DNA of 64,000 bases, from the NCBI GenBank assembly GCA_004124385.1, contig SCKN01000003.1:265968-329967 (forward strand), read 5' to 3'. Source of the stretch: Fidelibacterota bacterium. Lineage in GTDB: Bacteria > Fidelibacterota > Marinisomatia > Marinisomatales > TCS55. The translations under genes and the position numbers were made by a program. Position 1 is the stretch's first letter. Each line of letters begins with the position of its first letter. This document shows positions 19,201-27,705 of this stretch, piece by piece. Below the pieces are notes generated by a model, which ran no database searches, was not told the origin of the DNA, and saw only the letters and a program-made list of their open reading frames with translations.

Positions 19201-19962
19201 TTTATCATTTGCATCCAACACTCCGTTTTCTTCACCGGTAAATTTGATTCCTATTTCCACTAGGTTCTCCGTCATAGCATTATATGCAATTGAATTAATG
19301 ACCGTCACACTGCGATCTCTTCCCAAAGTAGAACCAGTGAAAACCATAAAACTGCGTGGATCGCTTTGTTGGAATGAACTACTCAAATTAATTAATTCTG
19401 AACCGCTGATGGAAACCATATGGTCCGCATCTATTTTAAATTTTATCCAATTTCCATCAGGAAGAACGATACTTTTTTTCAGTTTTCTTTTTTTGGGTTG
19501 GAACCAATTTTGAGCGATATTCCAATTCAATATACGCTGATGTAAGAATGATCGAGTTGTTTTATCAGCTCGAATTATTTTTGAGGAATTTGAATTAAAC
19601 GTTATATCAATGATAAAATTTTGATGATAATAATTATCCTCAGTTTGAGGATGTATTTCCAGTGTGGCCGTTTCTAGTTGACGCACTTTTTGTTGGTTGA
19701 TCCATTTAACACCGCTATTTTCAAATGGAAAATCAAAATTCAATTTTCGTTTATTGAAAGACCGCACCTGCATACTTGGTAATTCATTTGATGGTAATCC
19801 GATAAGTAGAGTGAGAGGTTCCGGTTGTTCATCAGCATTTAAGTCAAAAATAACTTCAATGGTTAATTTGTCTGCAGATGAAAATAATGTATGCCAATCT
19901 GTTTTGGCAGATAAAAAAGAAATAGCTAAAAGATATAAAATGGGTATGCGGATCATTTTCAT
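16201..19962 (-). CDS. porU: PorU-like type IX secretion sortase (C25 family)
   Basis: 1253 aa with an N-terminal signal peptide (MKMIRIPILYLLAISFLSAK). A gingipain-like C25 peptidase domain occupies roughly residues 540-920. The likely catalytic dyad is visible as His783 (NYIGHGSEHQW) and Cys819 (IAGTCSWGHFD), a spacing close to that in gingipains. The C-terminal 80 residues form a type IX sorting-type domain (NFPNPYASTTQFAFEL...VSIDIYTLGGRRV...GVYVYKLKADDG). In Porphyromonas, PorU removes C-terminal sorting signals and attaches cargo to lipopolysaccharide while keeping its own C-terminal domain. The large N-terminal beta-rich region and size fit PorU (about 1150 aa) better than a secreted protease. 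Another C25 protein cannot be fully excluded. Confidence 0.82.
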   Translation of the reverse strand: MKMIRIPILYLLAISFLSAKTDWHTLFSSADKLTIEVIFDLNADEQPEPLTLLIGLPSNELPSMQVRSFNKRKLNFDFPFENSGVKWINQQKVRQLETATLEIHPQTEDNYYHQNFIIDITFNSNSSKIIRADKTTRSFLHQRILNWNIAQNWFQPKKRKLKKSIVLPDGNWIKFKIDADHMVSISGSELINLSSSFQQSDPRSFMVFTGSTLGRDRSVTVINSIAYNAMTENLVEIGIKFTGEENGVLDANDKILFYGRGSSGIDLDIDKIDHHQNIYFSENTYWLLIPQDSSLRGKRVTYLDSHSSPSLTLDYATSYIHIENDVYNPFKSGLAWTGPSFGRGASYTLIPTLNDVKTSVNADFEIAIRGSSTDIEYIQNPRHIIDVYLNSRDDLKTNFNYSGLSKQIKTFTVSGSELQDGVNLVYLDNNSSSSYSLPHFDHATIKYGRKLNAENSPFEFFAPIHSNSVAFTLTGSSLPSVWDITHITEPKITVVEESGDEYTLSVNLPVDTLARFIVFIEEDVFPITELEHVTNQEFDVLRNQNPGVDHLVIGPEEFRNASQVLVDHRGSSKFIALEIIYNEFSGGNADPTAIRSFLQWTQEEWSDPKPYCVLLMGDTDYDYRNISGESTSKVPTIITGSFNNRAVDDRLAAINGRIPDLAIGRFQAKSIGEVENFVDKIIEYETNPVMGYWRQRITLVADDGARPEDGSSGGSISTGKSHTNNSQIVAGWVSPNIEVNKLYMLEYPEVSDASSYGVIKPDATNALMEILSEGTAIINYIGHGSEHQWAQEKLLVQDRGDIERISTNMKLPIWIAGTCSWGHFDFLDVESFAEELIRQPMEGASAIITTSRAIGVTSNANYIVKIFKAIFPDLGITDEPIGIILQSVKDGNSSGELFHLFGDPAMPLPIPNLTVNLTDVNPDTLKSLDTARVFGNQSFSSTASGTGIIRLVDAERQITRQYNINSTTQEISYTLPGPTLFKGQFSIKGTDFSARLRIPKDISYSSTAAHCNVYVQMETDPSVEALGMLENVFLAGGDPVLDDQGPIISFETKSGRLLRHNDHLQSDEDVYLRLSDPLGINVTGEVGHEIMITDLSDDSKSNLSNRFIYDENSITTGILSISFNPYQETLNLHIKAWDNANNPSEKNITLHILSKQNLQVMNVLNFPNPYASTTQFAFELTASATVSIDIYTLGGRRVVSIQEESFSSGYNYINWDGRDAYGERLANGVYVYKLKADDGNQRVSVIRKLAKFQ

Positions 19963-20265
19963 ATTGAAATTTACTGATATTGTCCTGTATTGAAATTGAA
20001 TAATGATGGGTTAAGTGTGTAGGAATCCTTTGTAAAGCTCTGTACATGAAGAAAAATAAAATAATTCTTTTTTGATTGAGGCAGGAAATAAAGTCAATAA
20101 TGGTATTATGGACAAAATTCCCAACGAAAAGCAGGGGAATTTTAGAAAGATTAATTTGTGTATCAGGTTTTTCAAAGGATTCTGTAAGTTTATCTACTGA
20201 AATCGTACGAGAATTAATTAAATCTGTTCCAATTTCTTAAATCAGTTAAAAAAATAGGAAAAAGT
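19963..20265. other. Divergent intergenic region porU / aconitase
   Basis: 303 bp between divergently transcribed genes, so it must carry promoters for both. I see no strong -35/-10 pair, riboswitch, tRNA or repeat. A 46-codon reading frame on the plus strand (20100-20240, starting MVLWTKFPTKSRG) is open but has no recognisable similarity. AGGA at 20256-20259 is the ribosome binding site of the aconitase GTG start. Confidence 0.6.
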
Positions 20266-22524
20266 GTGTTTGACCTAAATATGATAAAGAGTGTCTATGA
20301 CACTTTAGAGGCAAGAGTAAATGCTGCTCGAAAAATAGTTAACCGCCCATTAACGCTGTCAGAAAAAATTCTTTATGCTCATTTGTTTAATGAAAACATT
20401 GAAAAATATGAACGAGGTAAATCATATGTAGACTTTGCGCCGGATCGCGTGGCAATGCAGGATGCAACCGCACAAATGGCCTTATTGCAATTCATGATGG
20501 CAGGGAAAAATAAAACAGCTGTTCCATCTACTGTTCATTGTGATCACTTGATTCAAGCTAAAGTGGATGCCGGTCGGGATTTAGAGACTGCCAAGGATGT
20601 CAATGCTGAAGTATATGATTTTTTGGAAACTGTTTCGAATAAATATGGCATTGGTTTTTGGAAACCGGGTGCAGGTATTATCCATCAGGTTGTATTGGAA
20701 AATTATGCATTTCCCGGAGGTATGATGATTGGCACTGACAGTCACACCGTCAATGCCGGAGGCTTGGGAATGATTGCCATCGGTGTCGGCGGAGCAGATG
20801 CTGTGGATGTAATGGCTGATATGCCTTGGGAATTGAAATTTCCAAAACTGATTGGAATCAAACTTACGGGCGAGTTGGACGGTTGGACATCAGCGAAAGA
20901 TGTTATTTTAAAAGCAGCCGGCATTTTAACCGTAAAAGGCGGAACGGATGCAATTGTTGAATATTTTGGCCCAGGTGCTGAAAAGATGTCCTGCACGGGT
21001 AAAGGTACAATTTGTAATATGGGAGCGGAAATTGGTGCCACCACATCCATTTTTGCCTATGATGATCACATGGCAAAATATTTATCGGCTACCGGACGCA
21101 CTGAAGTAGCACAATTAGCTAATCAAGTAGCCGAGCACCTTCGGGCTGATGATGCTGTTTTAGAAAATCCTGAAGAATTTTATGATCAGGTTTTTGAGAT
21201 AAATTTGTCAGAGTTGGAACCTCATTTAAATGGTCCTTTTACACCCGACAGAGCAACACCAATATCTGAAATGGCAAAAGTAGCAGCTGATAATAATTGG
21301 CCTACAGATATAGAGGTTGGACTGATTGGTTCATGCACAAATTCATCATACGAGGATATTTCCCGTTCGGCCTCCATCGCCAAACAGGCCGTTGAAAAAA
21401 AGTTGAAAGTAAAGAGTGAATTCACAATCACACCGGGAAGCGAACAAGTACGTTTTACAGTTGAACGGGATGGATTTCTTGAAATATTCGTTAAAATGGG
21501 CGGTGTTGTACTGGCAAATGCCTGTGGACCGTGCATCGGACAGTGGGCAAGGCATAGTGATGATCCCGAAAGGAAGAATACAATTGTGACTTCCTTCAAT
21601 CGCAATTTTGCCAAACGAAATGATGGCAACCCGAATACTCATGCATTTGTGGGCTCACCGGAATTGGTGACTGCCCTGGCAATTGCAGGTGACTTGACCT
21701 TCGATCCTACCAGAGATATATTGATCAATGAGCAGGGGGAAGAAGTGAAATTGGATCCGCCGGTTGGTGATGATCTGCCTAAAAATGGTTTTGCGGTAGA
21801 AGATCTTGGTTACCAGGAAGCTGCTGCTGACGGCAGTGGAATTGAAGTGGTGATTAATCCAGGTTCGGAGCGTTTAGCATTACTATCACCTTTTGAACCA
21901 TGGGATGGCGAAAATATCACTGGTATGAAATTACTAATTAAAACAAAAGGTAAATGCACAACTGATCATATTTCTATGGCTGGCCCATGGCTGCGATTTC
22001 GCGGTCATTTGGACAATATTTCCAACAATATGCTCACCGGTGCAGTCAATTATTACACTGATAAAACGAATAGTGTAAAAAATCAATTGACTGGAGAAAA
22101 TGACTCTGTACCAGATGTGCAGCGTGCATATAAAGCTGCAGGTGTTTCTACAATCGTTGTGGGTGATGAAAATTATGGGGAGGGATCTTCCCGTGAACAT
22201 GCTGCCATGGAGCCAAGGCATTTGGGTGTTCGTGTGGTACTCGTACGGTCATTTGCCAGGATTCATGAAACCAATTTGAAGAAACAGGGTATGCTGGCCC
22301 TTACGTTTGCTGATAAAGATGACTATGACAAAATTCAGGAAGATGACTCCTTCGATTTTGTTGATTTAGATCAATTTTCTCCCGGAAAGCAATTGACTTT
22401 AAACGTAACTCATGATGACGGTTCAACAGCTACGATTATGTGTAACCATACCTGCAATCAAACGCAGATTGATTGGTTCAAAGCAGGTTCAGCCCTTAAC
22501 TTGATACGCTCTAAAAAAAGCTAA
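20266..22524 (+). CDS. acn: Aconitate hydratase, mitochondrial-type
   Basis: 752 aa TCA-cycle enzyme interconverting citrate and isocitrate through a [4Fe-4S] cluster. The three cluster ligands are Cys357 (GSCTNSS), Cys420 and Cys423 (CGPCIGQW), almost the same numbering as mitochondrial aconitase. [16 protein letters not shown] and the swivel-domain motif [14 protein letters not shown] are also present. The start is GTG with AGGA six bases upstream; the next Met is codon 6. Length and motifs place it in the mitochondrial/AcnM-like group, distinct from the longer AcnA and from AcnB. It begins a plus-strand run with serA 7 nt downstream. Confidence 0.96.
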   Translation: MFDLNMIKSVYDTLEARVNAARKIVNRPLTLSEKILYAHLFNENIEKYERGKSYVDFAPDRVAMQDATAQMALLQFMMAGKNKTAVPSTVHCDHLIQAKVDAGRDLETAKDVNAEVYDFLETVSNKYGIGFWKPGAGIIHQVVLENYAFPGGMMIGTDSHTVNAGGLGMIAIGVGGADAVDVMADMPWELKFPKLIGIKLTGELDGWTSAKDVILKAAGILTVKGGTDAIVEYFGPGAEKMSCTGKGTICNMGAEIGATTSIFAYDDHMAKYLSATGRTEVAQLANQVAEHLRADDAVLENPEEFYDQVFEINLSELEPHLNGPFTPDRATPISEMAKVAADNNWPTDIEVGLIGSCTNSSYEDISRSASIAKQAVEKKLKVKSEFTITPGSEQVRFTVERDGFLEIFVKMGGVVLANACGPCIGQWARHSDDPERKNTIVTSFNRNFAKRNDGNPNTHAFVGSPELVTALAIAGDLTFDPTRDILINEQGEEVKLDPPVGDDLPKNGFAVEDLGYQEAAADGSGIEVVINPGSERLALLSPFEPWDGENITGMKLLIKTKGKCTTDHISMAGPWLRFRGHLDNISNNMLTGAVNYYTDKTNSVKNQLTGENDSVPDVQRAYKAAGVSTIVVGDENYGEGSSREHAAMEPRHLGVRVVLVRSFARIHETNLKKQGMLALTFADKDDYDKIQEDDSFDFVDLDQFSPGKQLTLNVTHDDGSTATIMCNHTCNQTQIDWFKAGSALNLIRSKKS

Positions 22525-22531
22525 ATCCACC

Positions 22532-24106
22532 ATGAAAATTCTCGTTTCTGATCCCATAACCGATGCCGGTATGGCTATCCTGAAAGATGCCAATATGGAA
22601 GTCGTTTATCTTCCCGATGCATCTGCAGAAGAAAAAGCGGAAGCCAGTAAAGATATTCGTGGCTGGGTTGTCCGCAGCGGCACAAAAATCACCGCAGATA
22701 TGATAAATAACGCCAAACATTTACTCGTCATTGGCCGGGCCGGGGTGGGTATTGATAATATTAATCTTGAGGCTGCAACCCGGAAAGGTGTTGTAGTCAT
22801 GAACACTCCCGATGTGAATACAATTTCTGCTGCTGAACACACCTTAGCAATGATGCTCGCGTTATCTCGTAATATCCCTTTGGGGCATGGGAGCCTTATA
22901 AAAGGAGAGTGGAACCGCAATGAATTGGTCGGTTCGGAATTACGAAATAAGACATTGGGTGTAGTTGGATTAGGAAAAATTGGTAAAGAAGTAATCCAGC
23001 GTTGCCGATCGTTTAATATGAATATCATGGGTTATGATCCGTATGTGAGTCAGGAAATGTTTGATGAAGATGAAGTCAGTGTTGTTGAACTTGAAACACT
23101 TACGGCTGAAGCGGATTATATCACGCTTCATGTTCCCTTAATTGATGCTACAAAAGATTTATTTAATTACGATCGTCTTTGCCGAATGAAAGATACAGCG
23201 CGAATCATTAATGTGGCACGAGGTGGTATTATCCATGAATCTGATTTAGCTAAAGCGCTAAACGAAGGCAAGATTGCCGGAGCGGCTATTGATGTATTTA
23301 CATCAGAACCTTTGAGCGTAGACAGTCCTTTATTGAATGCAAAAAATATTGTTTTGACTCCTCATTTAGGTGCTTCAACTACAGAAGCGAAAGAAGGTGT
23401 CAGCTTGGCGATATGTGAACAGGTTCGGGATTATTTACTCCATGAAAAATTGGCAAATGCTGTCAACATGCCTATTTCTGATTTGGCAAAGCTAAAAGAA
23501 ATACAACCCAGTTTGGAATTATCAGAAATAATGGGAAAACTGCAAAGTCAATTGAAATCAGGGTCCATCAATAAAGTCCAAGTGGAATGCGCCGGTTCTA
23601 TGGATGAAGCCAAGCCGGCTGCATTGGCATTTTTGAAAGGGTTGTTATCGTCCAGAATACCTGATCGTGTGAATTATATCAATGCAGAAACATTAGCAGT
23701 GGATTTGGGTATTAAGATTGAGTATAGTTATTCTTCAGATTGCGGCTCATATATGAATCTGATACGGACAAAAGTAACGGGTTCAAAAAGTACGAATCAG
23801 ATTGATGGTAGTGTATTTGAAGGCAATCGATTACGTCTGGTAAATATCCTCGGTTATGAGATGGATATTACACCTACAGGAATAATGCTTTTTGTACGCA
23901 ATAAGGATGTTCCGGGAGTCATTGGTAAAGTAGGTACTACTTTAGGAGCAGCCAAAATTAACATTGGTGCATATTTATTAAGCCGGGATTCTGAAGATGG
24001 TGAAGCGTTCGCAGTTATTCGAGTAGATAATGAAGTACCAAAAGACATTCTTTCCATAGTCGCTGATATGTCGGAAATTGTTTCCATCCAGCAAATGCAT
24101 TGCTGA
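22532..24106 (+). CDS. serA: D-3-phosphoglycerate dehydrogenase, long form
   Basis: 524 aa NAD-dependent enzyme for the first step of serine synthesis. It has a substrate/NAD domain with GVVGLGKIGKE (143-153), the catalytic arginine in INVARGGIIHE and the catalytic histidine in LTPHLGAST. These are followed by an allosteric substrate-binding region and a C-terminal ACT domain (about 450-524: FVRNKDVPGVIGKVGTTLGAAKINI), as in the Bacillus and Mycobacterium long form. The ACT domain suggests serine feedback. It follows aconitase closely and nearly touches the next gene. Confidence 0.95.
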   Translation: MKILVSDPITDAGMAILKDANMEVVYLPDASAEEKAEASKDIRGWVVRSGTKITADMINNAKHLLVIGRAGVGIDNINLEAATRKGVVVMNTPDVNTISAAEHTLAMMLALSRNIPLGHGSLIKGEWNRNELVGSELRNKTLGVVGLGKIGKEVIQRCRSFNMNIMGYDPYVSQEMFDEDEVSVVELETLTAEADYITLHVPLIDATKDLFNYDRLCRMKDTARIINVARGGIIHESDLAKALNEGKIAGAAIDVFTSEPLSVDSPLLNAKNIVLTPHLGASTTEAKEGVSLAICEQVRDYLLHEKLANAVNMPISDLAKLKEIQPSLELSEIMGKLQSQLKSGSINKVQVECAGSMDEAKPAALAFLKGLLSSRIPDRVNYINAETLAVDLGIKIEYSYSSDCGSYMNLIRTKVTGSKSTNQIDGSVFEGNRLRLVNILGYEMDITPTGIMLFVRNKDVPGVIGKVGTTLGAAKINIGAYLLSRDSEDGEAFAVIRVDNEVPKDILSIVADMSEIVSIQQMHC

Positions 24107-24108
24107 TT

Positions 24109-25185
24109 GTGAATTCTACTCCGGCAATCCAAACTAATATTCCAATCACAATAGCAGGCGCCGGTATAGCCGGAATGACGGCAGCGATACAACTCAAAAA
24201 AGTCGGTCACAATGTTGTTGTTTTTGAGCAACAATCAAATGTTGGGGGCAGCAGGCATGGTGATTATGAAGGACTAGAAAATTGGATATTCGATCAATCT
24301 ATTCCAGAATTTTTTACAGAACATGGATTTGATTACGAAACGTTGACAACAATCCCTATTCACAAATTCACAGTTCATTCTGAATATAAAAAACCGTTTT
24401 TGGTGCAGTCATCACGACCGTTTTTTCAAATGATCAAACGCGGACCAGATGAAGATTGTCTGGATCATCAACTGTATGTGCAATGCAAAAAAGAAGGAAT
24501 TGACTTTAGATTAGGTGAAAAAGCTCCCAAAAGTATTGATGTGGACAGCACAGGATCCAAAAAAGCAGCTGCATATATTAAAGGGTTAAACTTTGAAACT
24601 AGATTAAGTAATCAAGTCCATTTATTATTAGGTAAAAAATTTGCACCAAAAGGTTATACATACTTGATAATTATCAATGGAAGAGCCACTTTAGCAACTG
24701 CGTTTAAAAAAGTGAAAAATAATAAAACAGATCCATTTGAAAATTCCATAGAATACTTTCGAAATAGAGGGTTTATTATTCCTGAACGAAATTCGTTTGG
24801 GAGTAGGGGTAGTTTTTCAATTTTGGACTTAAAATTATTTCAGCGACCATTTCGAATTGGTGAAGCGGGTGGTTTTCAGGATTTTCTATTTGGTTTTGGG
24901 ATTAGAATGGCCATGCATTCCGGTCTGGCAGCGGCACACCAATTAAATGATGACGTTTATTTAGCAAGGCGTATTCTACGAAATTTGAACAGGAAAAGAA
25001 ATGTATCTTTCATTAACCGTATTTTGTATGAACGGCTTTCTGATAAACAATTAGTTAAAATTGCAGTAAAATTATCGCACGTTTCAGAACCGCTTGATAT
25101 TTTATCACAAGCGTATAAATGGAACTTTAAAAATATATTACGTTGGTTTAGATTTAAGGAAAGATATGAAGTTCGCCCTGCTTAG
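24109..25185 (+). CDS. FAD-dependent oxidoreductase, geranylgeranyl-reductase-like
   Basis: About 358 aa flavoprotein. The N-terminus has the Rossmann FAD motif TIAGAGIAGMTAAIQLKKVGH followed by VVVFEQQSNVGGSRHGDYEG. A second FAD-contact region, RIGEAGGFQDFLFGFGIRMAMHSGLAAAH, resembles the GDAAG...GxGI...SG motif of geranylgeranyl reductases and related aromatic hydroxylases. That suggests reduction or oxidation of a lipid or isoprenoid substrate, but the substrate is not shown. The start is taken as GTG, 2 nt after serA; an in-frame TTG nine bases earlier overlaps serA. The 3' end overlaps a small membrane protein gene. Confidence 0.75.
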   Translation: MNSTPAIQTNIPITIAGAGIAGMTAAIQLKKVGHNVVVFEQQSNVGGSRHGDYEGLENWIFDQSIPEFFTEHGFDYETLTTIPIHKFTVHSEYKKPFLVQSSRPFFQMIKRGPDEDCLDHQLYVQCKKEGIDFRLGEKAPKSIDVDSTGSKKAAAYIKGLNFETRLSNQVHLLLGKKFAPKGYTYLIIINGRATLATAFKKVKNNKTDPFENSIEYFRNRGFIIPERNSFGSRGSFSILDLKLFQRPFRIGEAGGFQDFLFGFGIRMAMHSGLAAAHQLNDDVYLARRILRNLNRKRNVSFINRILYERLSDKQLVKIAVKLSHVSEPLDILSQAYKWNFKNILRWFRFKERYEVRPA

Positions 25186-25333
25186 AAGTGTACAATTATT
25201 CGCCATGATAATTACTTTATCAGGTCTTTATATAGGTATTCGTGATAATAATGTAATGTTGGAATTAAATGCATTGATAATAGGTGCTGGCATTTTTTAT
25301 GTAGCAAATACTGTAATTAAAAACAGCTATTGA
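25166..25333 (+). CDS. Small two-span membrane protein
   Basis: 55 aa (MKFALLRSVQLFAMII...), starting at an ATG with AGGA about six bases upstream and overlapping the preceding flavoprotein gene by 20 nt. Two hydrophobic stretches (about 8-24 and 34-50) separated by GIRDNNVMLELN suggest a hairpin membrane protein. No family recognised. Overlap with and direction of the upstream gene suggest a shared transcript. Confidence 0.6.
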   Translation: MKFALLRSVQLFAMIITLSGLYIGIRDNNVMLELNALIIGAGIFYVANTVIKNSY

Positions 25334-25386
25334 TTGTATTACTATCAATACTCTAATAAATTCATTTTTGGAATGAGAGGAAAAAC

Positions 25387-25848
25387 ATGACAAAACTCTG
25401 GGATGACCTGAAAAAAAATATGAAAGATTGGAGTTCCGTCGCTGTTGAAAAAGCGGAGGAAGTCAGTAAAATTGCAGTAGCTAAAACTGAAGAACTAACA
25501 AAAATAAGTAAAATTAAAATTGAAATTCATCAATTGCAGCGGGATTTATCCAAAACGTATGAAAATCTTGGAAGGCTTGTTTCACATCATGCCAAAGAAG
25601 AAAACATGGTCAATTTTACCGGTAATAAGGAATTTTACAGATCTCTTGAAAAAATAGAAGAAACACAATTAAAAATCACTGATAAAGAAGGTAAAATTCA
25701 AAAAGTCAAAGATGAATTTAATACACAAGAAGAAGTATCGTCTGCAACAGAGCTGAATATTGAAGCTGAAAGTGTTGTAGAAGAACCCAGTACTTCAGAA
25801 GAGGAATCACACACTGAATCCTCTGATTCCGATATACCAACATCTTGA
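25387..25848 (+). CDS. Coiled-coil acidic-tail protein of unknown function
   Basis: 153 aa. The first 40 residues are amphipathic (MTKLWDDLKKNMKDWSSVAV...). Residues about 35-115 are heptad-rich (ISKIKIEIHQLQRDLSKTYENLGRLV ... LEKIEETQLKITDKEGKIQKVKDEF) and likely a coiled coil. The tail from about 118 is acidic, Ser/Glu-rich and probably disordered. A good Shine-Dalgarno (AGAGGA) precedes the ATG. The stop overlaps the sigma-factor TTG start (TTGA), so the two are coupled. It is soluble with no signal peptide. I do not recognise the family. Confidence 0.75.
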   Translation: MTKLWDDLKKNMKDWSSVAVEKAEEVSKIAVAKTEELTKISKIKIEIHQLQRDLSKTYENLGRLVSHHAKEENMVNFTGNKEFYRSLEKIEETQLKITDKEGKIQKVKDEFNTQEEVSSATELNIEAESVVEEPSTSEEESHTESSDSDIPTS

Positions 25849-26684
25849 CCAAACCTTCTTCCGTTTCTGAGCGCAGAGCCCTTGATTTATACTTAAAAGA
25901 AATAAAATTAATAGAACCTCTTTCTCCCCAAGAGGAAATATCCTTGGCACAGAAAGCCAAAGCAGGCGATACAGTTGCATATCAAAAATTGGTAACGCAT
26001 AATTTGCGTTTTGTCGTTGCAATGGCCAAAAAATTTCAGGGTCAGGGAGTCCCCTTTGAGGATTTGATTAATGAAGGAAATTTGGGTTTAATCAGAGCTG
26101 TAAGAACATTTGATGAAACGCGTGGATTTAAATTTATTTCTTATGCAGTTTGGTGGATTACCCAGAGGATTCGGACAGCCATCCAAAAAACGGGACGAGT
26201 TGTAAGGTTACCTTCTCACATTACTGAATCCATAGGCAAGTTATACCGTAAATCATTGGAACTAGAGCAGGAATATGAGCGTGAACCCACCACAGAGGAA
26301 TTGGCAGAAATTTCCGATACGACCATTAAATGGATTGAAGACTTGGTAAAGGCATATAGTGGTCCGGTATCTCTAGAAGATAGCAGTATAGAAGATCGTC
26401 CCTTAATTGAATATTTGACCTCAAGTGATCCCCGGCCGGAAATGCAATTAATGCAAGACTCATTAAAGAATGAGATTAGCAATCTTGTTAAAACATTAAA
26501 AATACGCGAATCACAAGTGTTAACTGAATATTATGGATTGGGAGAAGATGATCCTAAAACATTGGAGCAAATTGGTGAAATCCTGAACCTTTCCAGCGAA
26601 CGTGTTCGGCAGATCAAAGAGCGAGCATTGCAGAGATTACGGAAATCCACGACATCGCAATTGCTAAAATTGTATTTAGGTTAG
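25845..26684 (+). CDS. rpoD: Primary sigma factor RpoD/SigA, short FCB-type
   Basis: 279 aa sigma70 with regions 1.2-4.2 and no region 1.1. Region 1.2 is LDLYLKEIKLIEPLSPQEEISLAQKA; region 2 has LVTHNLRFVVAMAKKFQGQGVPFEDLINEGNLGLIRAV and FKFISYAVWWITQRI. Region 3 starts after VRLPSHITESIGKL. Region 4.2 (LEQIGEILNLSSERVRQIKERALQRLRK) is the -35-binding helix-turn-helix. Size and layout match the short housekeeping sigma of Bacteroidetes and relatives, though a group 2 paralogue is possible. The WWITQRI sequence has Thr where most have Arg (WWIRQ). Confidence 0.9.
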   Translation: MTKPSSVSERRALDLYLKEIKLIEPLSPQEEISLAQKAKAGDTVAYQKLVTHNLRFVVAMAKKFQGQGVPFEDLINEGNLGLIRAVRTFDETRGFKFISYAVWWITQRIRTAIQKTGRVVRLPSHITESIGKLYRKSLELEQEYEREPTTEELAEISDTTIKWIEDLVKAYSGPVSLEDSSIEDRPLIEYLTSSDPRPEMQLMQDSLKNEISNLVKTLKIRESQVLTEYYGLGEDDPKTLEQIGEILNLSSERVRQIKERALQRLRKSTTSQLLKLYLG

Positions 26685-26743
26685 CATTTGGTTTATATAG
26701 TTACAAATCTTAAAATCAGGGCACTAATAAAACATATAAAATC

Positions 26744-27670
26744 ATGTTTGGCCGCAAGAAAACAATACAAAAACATTATATAATTATTTCTCAAGATGAC
26801 CACGGTGTTCATCAGCGCAACGTATCGCGTCGCCGATTATTCACATTTTTAGCGATGGCTGTCATTGTTTTAGCGGCTGTTTTCTTTGTCAGCGCTGACT
26901 CATTGACTGATTATCTATATAAATCAAAAATAGCCAAGATTAAACAAAATTATTCAATGCTATCACTGACTCTTGAAAAACTTCAAACTGAAGTAGCCGT
27001 GATGGCTGATAATATGGAATCCATTGAAGATAAAGATGAAGCTATTCGAACCTATGCTGATATGCCCCAGATTGATAAGGATATTCGTAAGTTGGGAATT
27101 GGCGGTATCCGTCTTGCCAAAAAAACCAGTGTTGAAGATGGGCTAACAGATCGAATTAAATCCCTGGTGTTGGATGTGCAAACATTATCCAGAAAAGTAA
27201 AACTGGAATTATCAAGTTATAGCGATATTTACAAGAAGGTCACTGAAGATATTGACATGATTCATGCAATACCATCGATTCGACCCATAGACGGCGGTTA
27301 TTTAAATTCTAGTTTTGGTTACCGTAAAGATCCCATTAACGGAAAAGTTCGTTTTCACTATGGGCAGGATATTACTGTCAAAACTGGAGAAATTATATTA
27401 GCTCCCGCTGATGGAATAATTAAAGAAGCTCGTTATCGCGCTGGGTATGGTAAAGTTGTAAAAATTGATCATGGGTATGGTTACACAACTTTATTCGGTC
27501 ACTTATCAGACTACAAAGTGAAAGGGGGCCAAAAGGTCAGCCGTGGCGATATTATTGGTTTATCCGGAAATACAGGCCGCTCTACAGCTCCGCACTTACA
27601 TTATGAGGTCCACCATTACGGTACGCCGCAGAATCCACTGGATTATTTTTTCAGCGGCTATCTGCAGTAA
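26744..27670 (+). CDS. M23 family zinc endopeptidase, membrane-anchored
   Basis: 308 aa. It has a cytoplasmic N-terminus of about 32 residues, one membrane helix (about 33-52), a coiled-coil segment (about 60-180) and a C-terminal LytM/M23 domain. Zinc and catalytic residues are visible: His205 and Asp209 in FHYGQD, and H284-L-H286 in APHLHYEV, with FGHLSDY between. The complete set suggests an active peptidoglycan DD-endopeptidase rather than an EnvC-type degenerate activator. It may work in growth or cell separation. Confidence 0.88.
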   Translation: MFGRKKTIQKHYIIISQDDHGVHQRNVSRRRLFTFLAMAVIVLAAVFFVSADSLTDYLYKSKIAKIKQNYSMLSLTLEKLQTEVAVMADNMESIEDKDEAIRTYADMPQIDKDIRKLGIGGIRLAKKTSVEDGLTDRIKSLVLDVQTLSRKVKLELSSYSDIYKKVTEDIDMIHAIPSIRPIDGGYLNSSFGYRKDPINGKVRFHYGQDITVKTGEIILAPADGIIKEARYRAGYGKVVKIDHGYGYTTLFGHLSDYKVKGGQKVSRGDIIGLSGNTGRSTAPHLHYEVHHYGTPQNPLDYFFSGYLQ

Positions 27671-27705
27671 ACTGTTTATTCCTCAAACTTCAGTTTTTCA
27701 AATCT

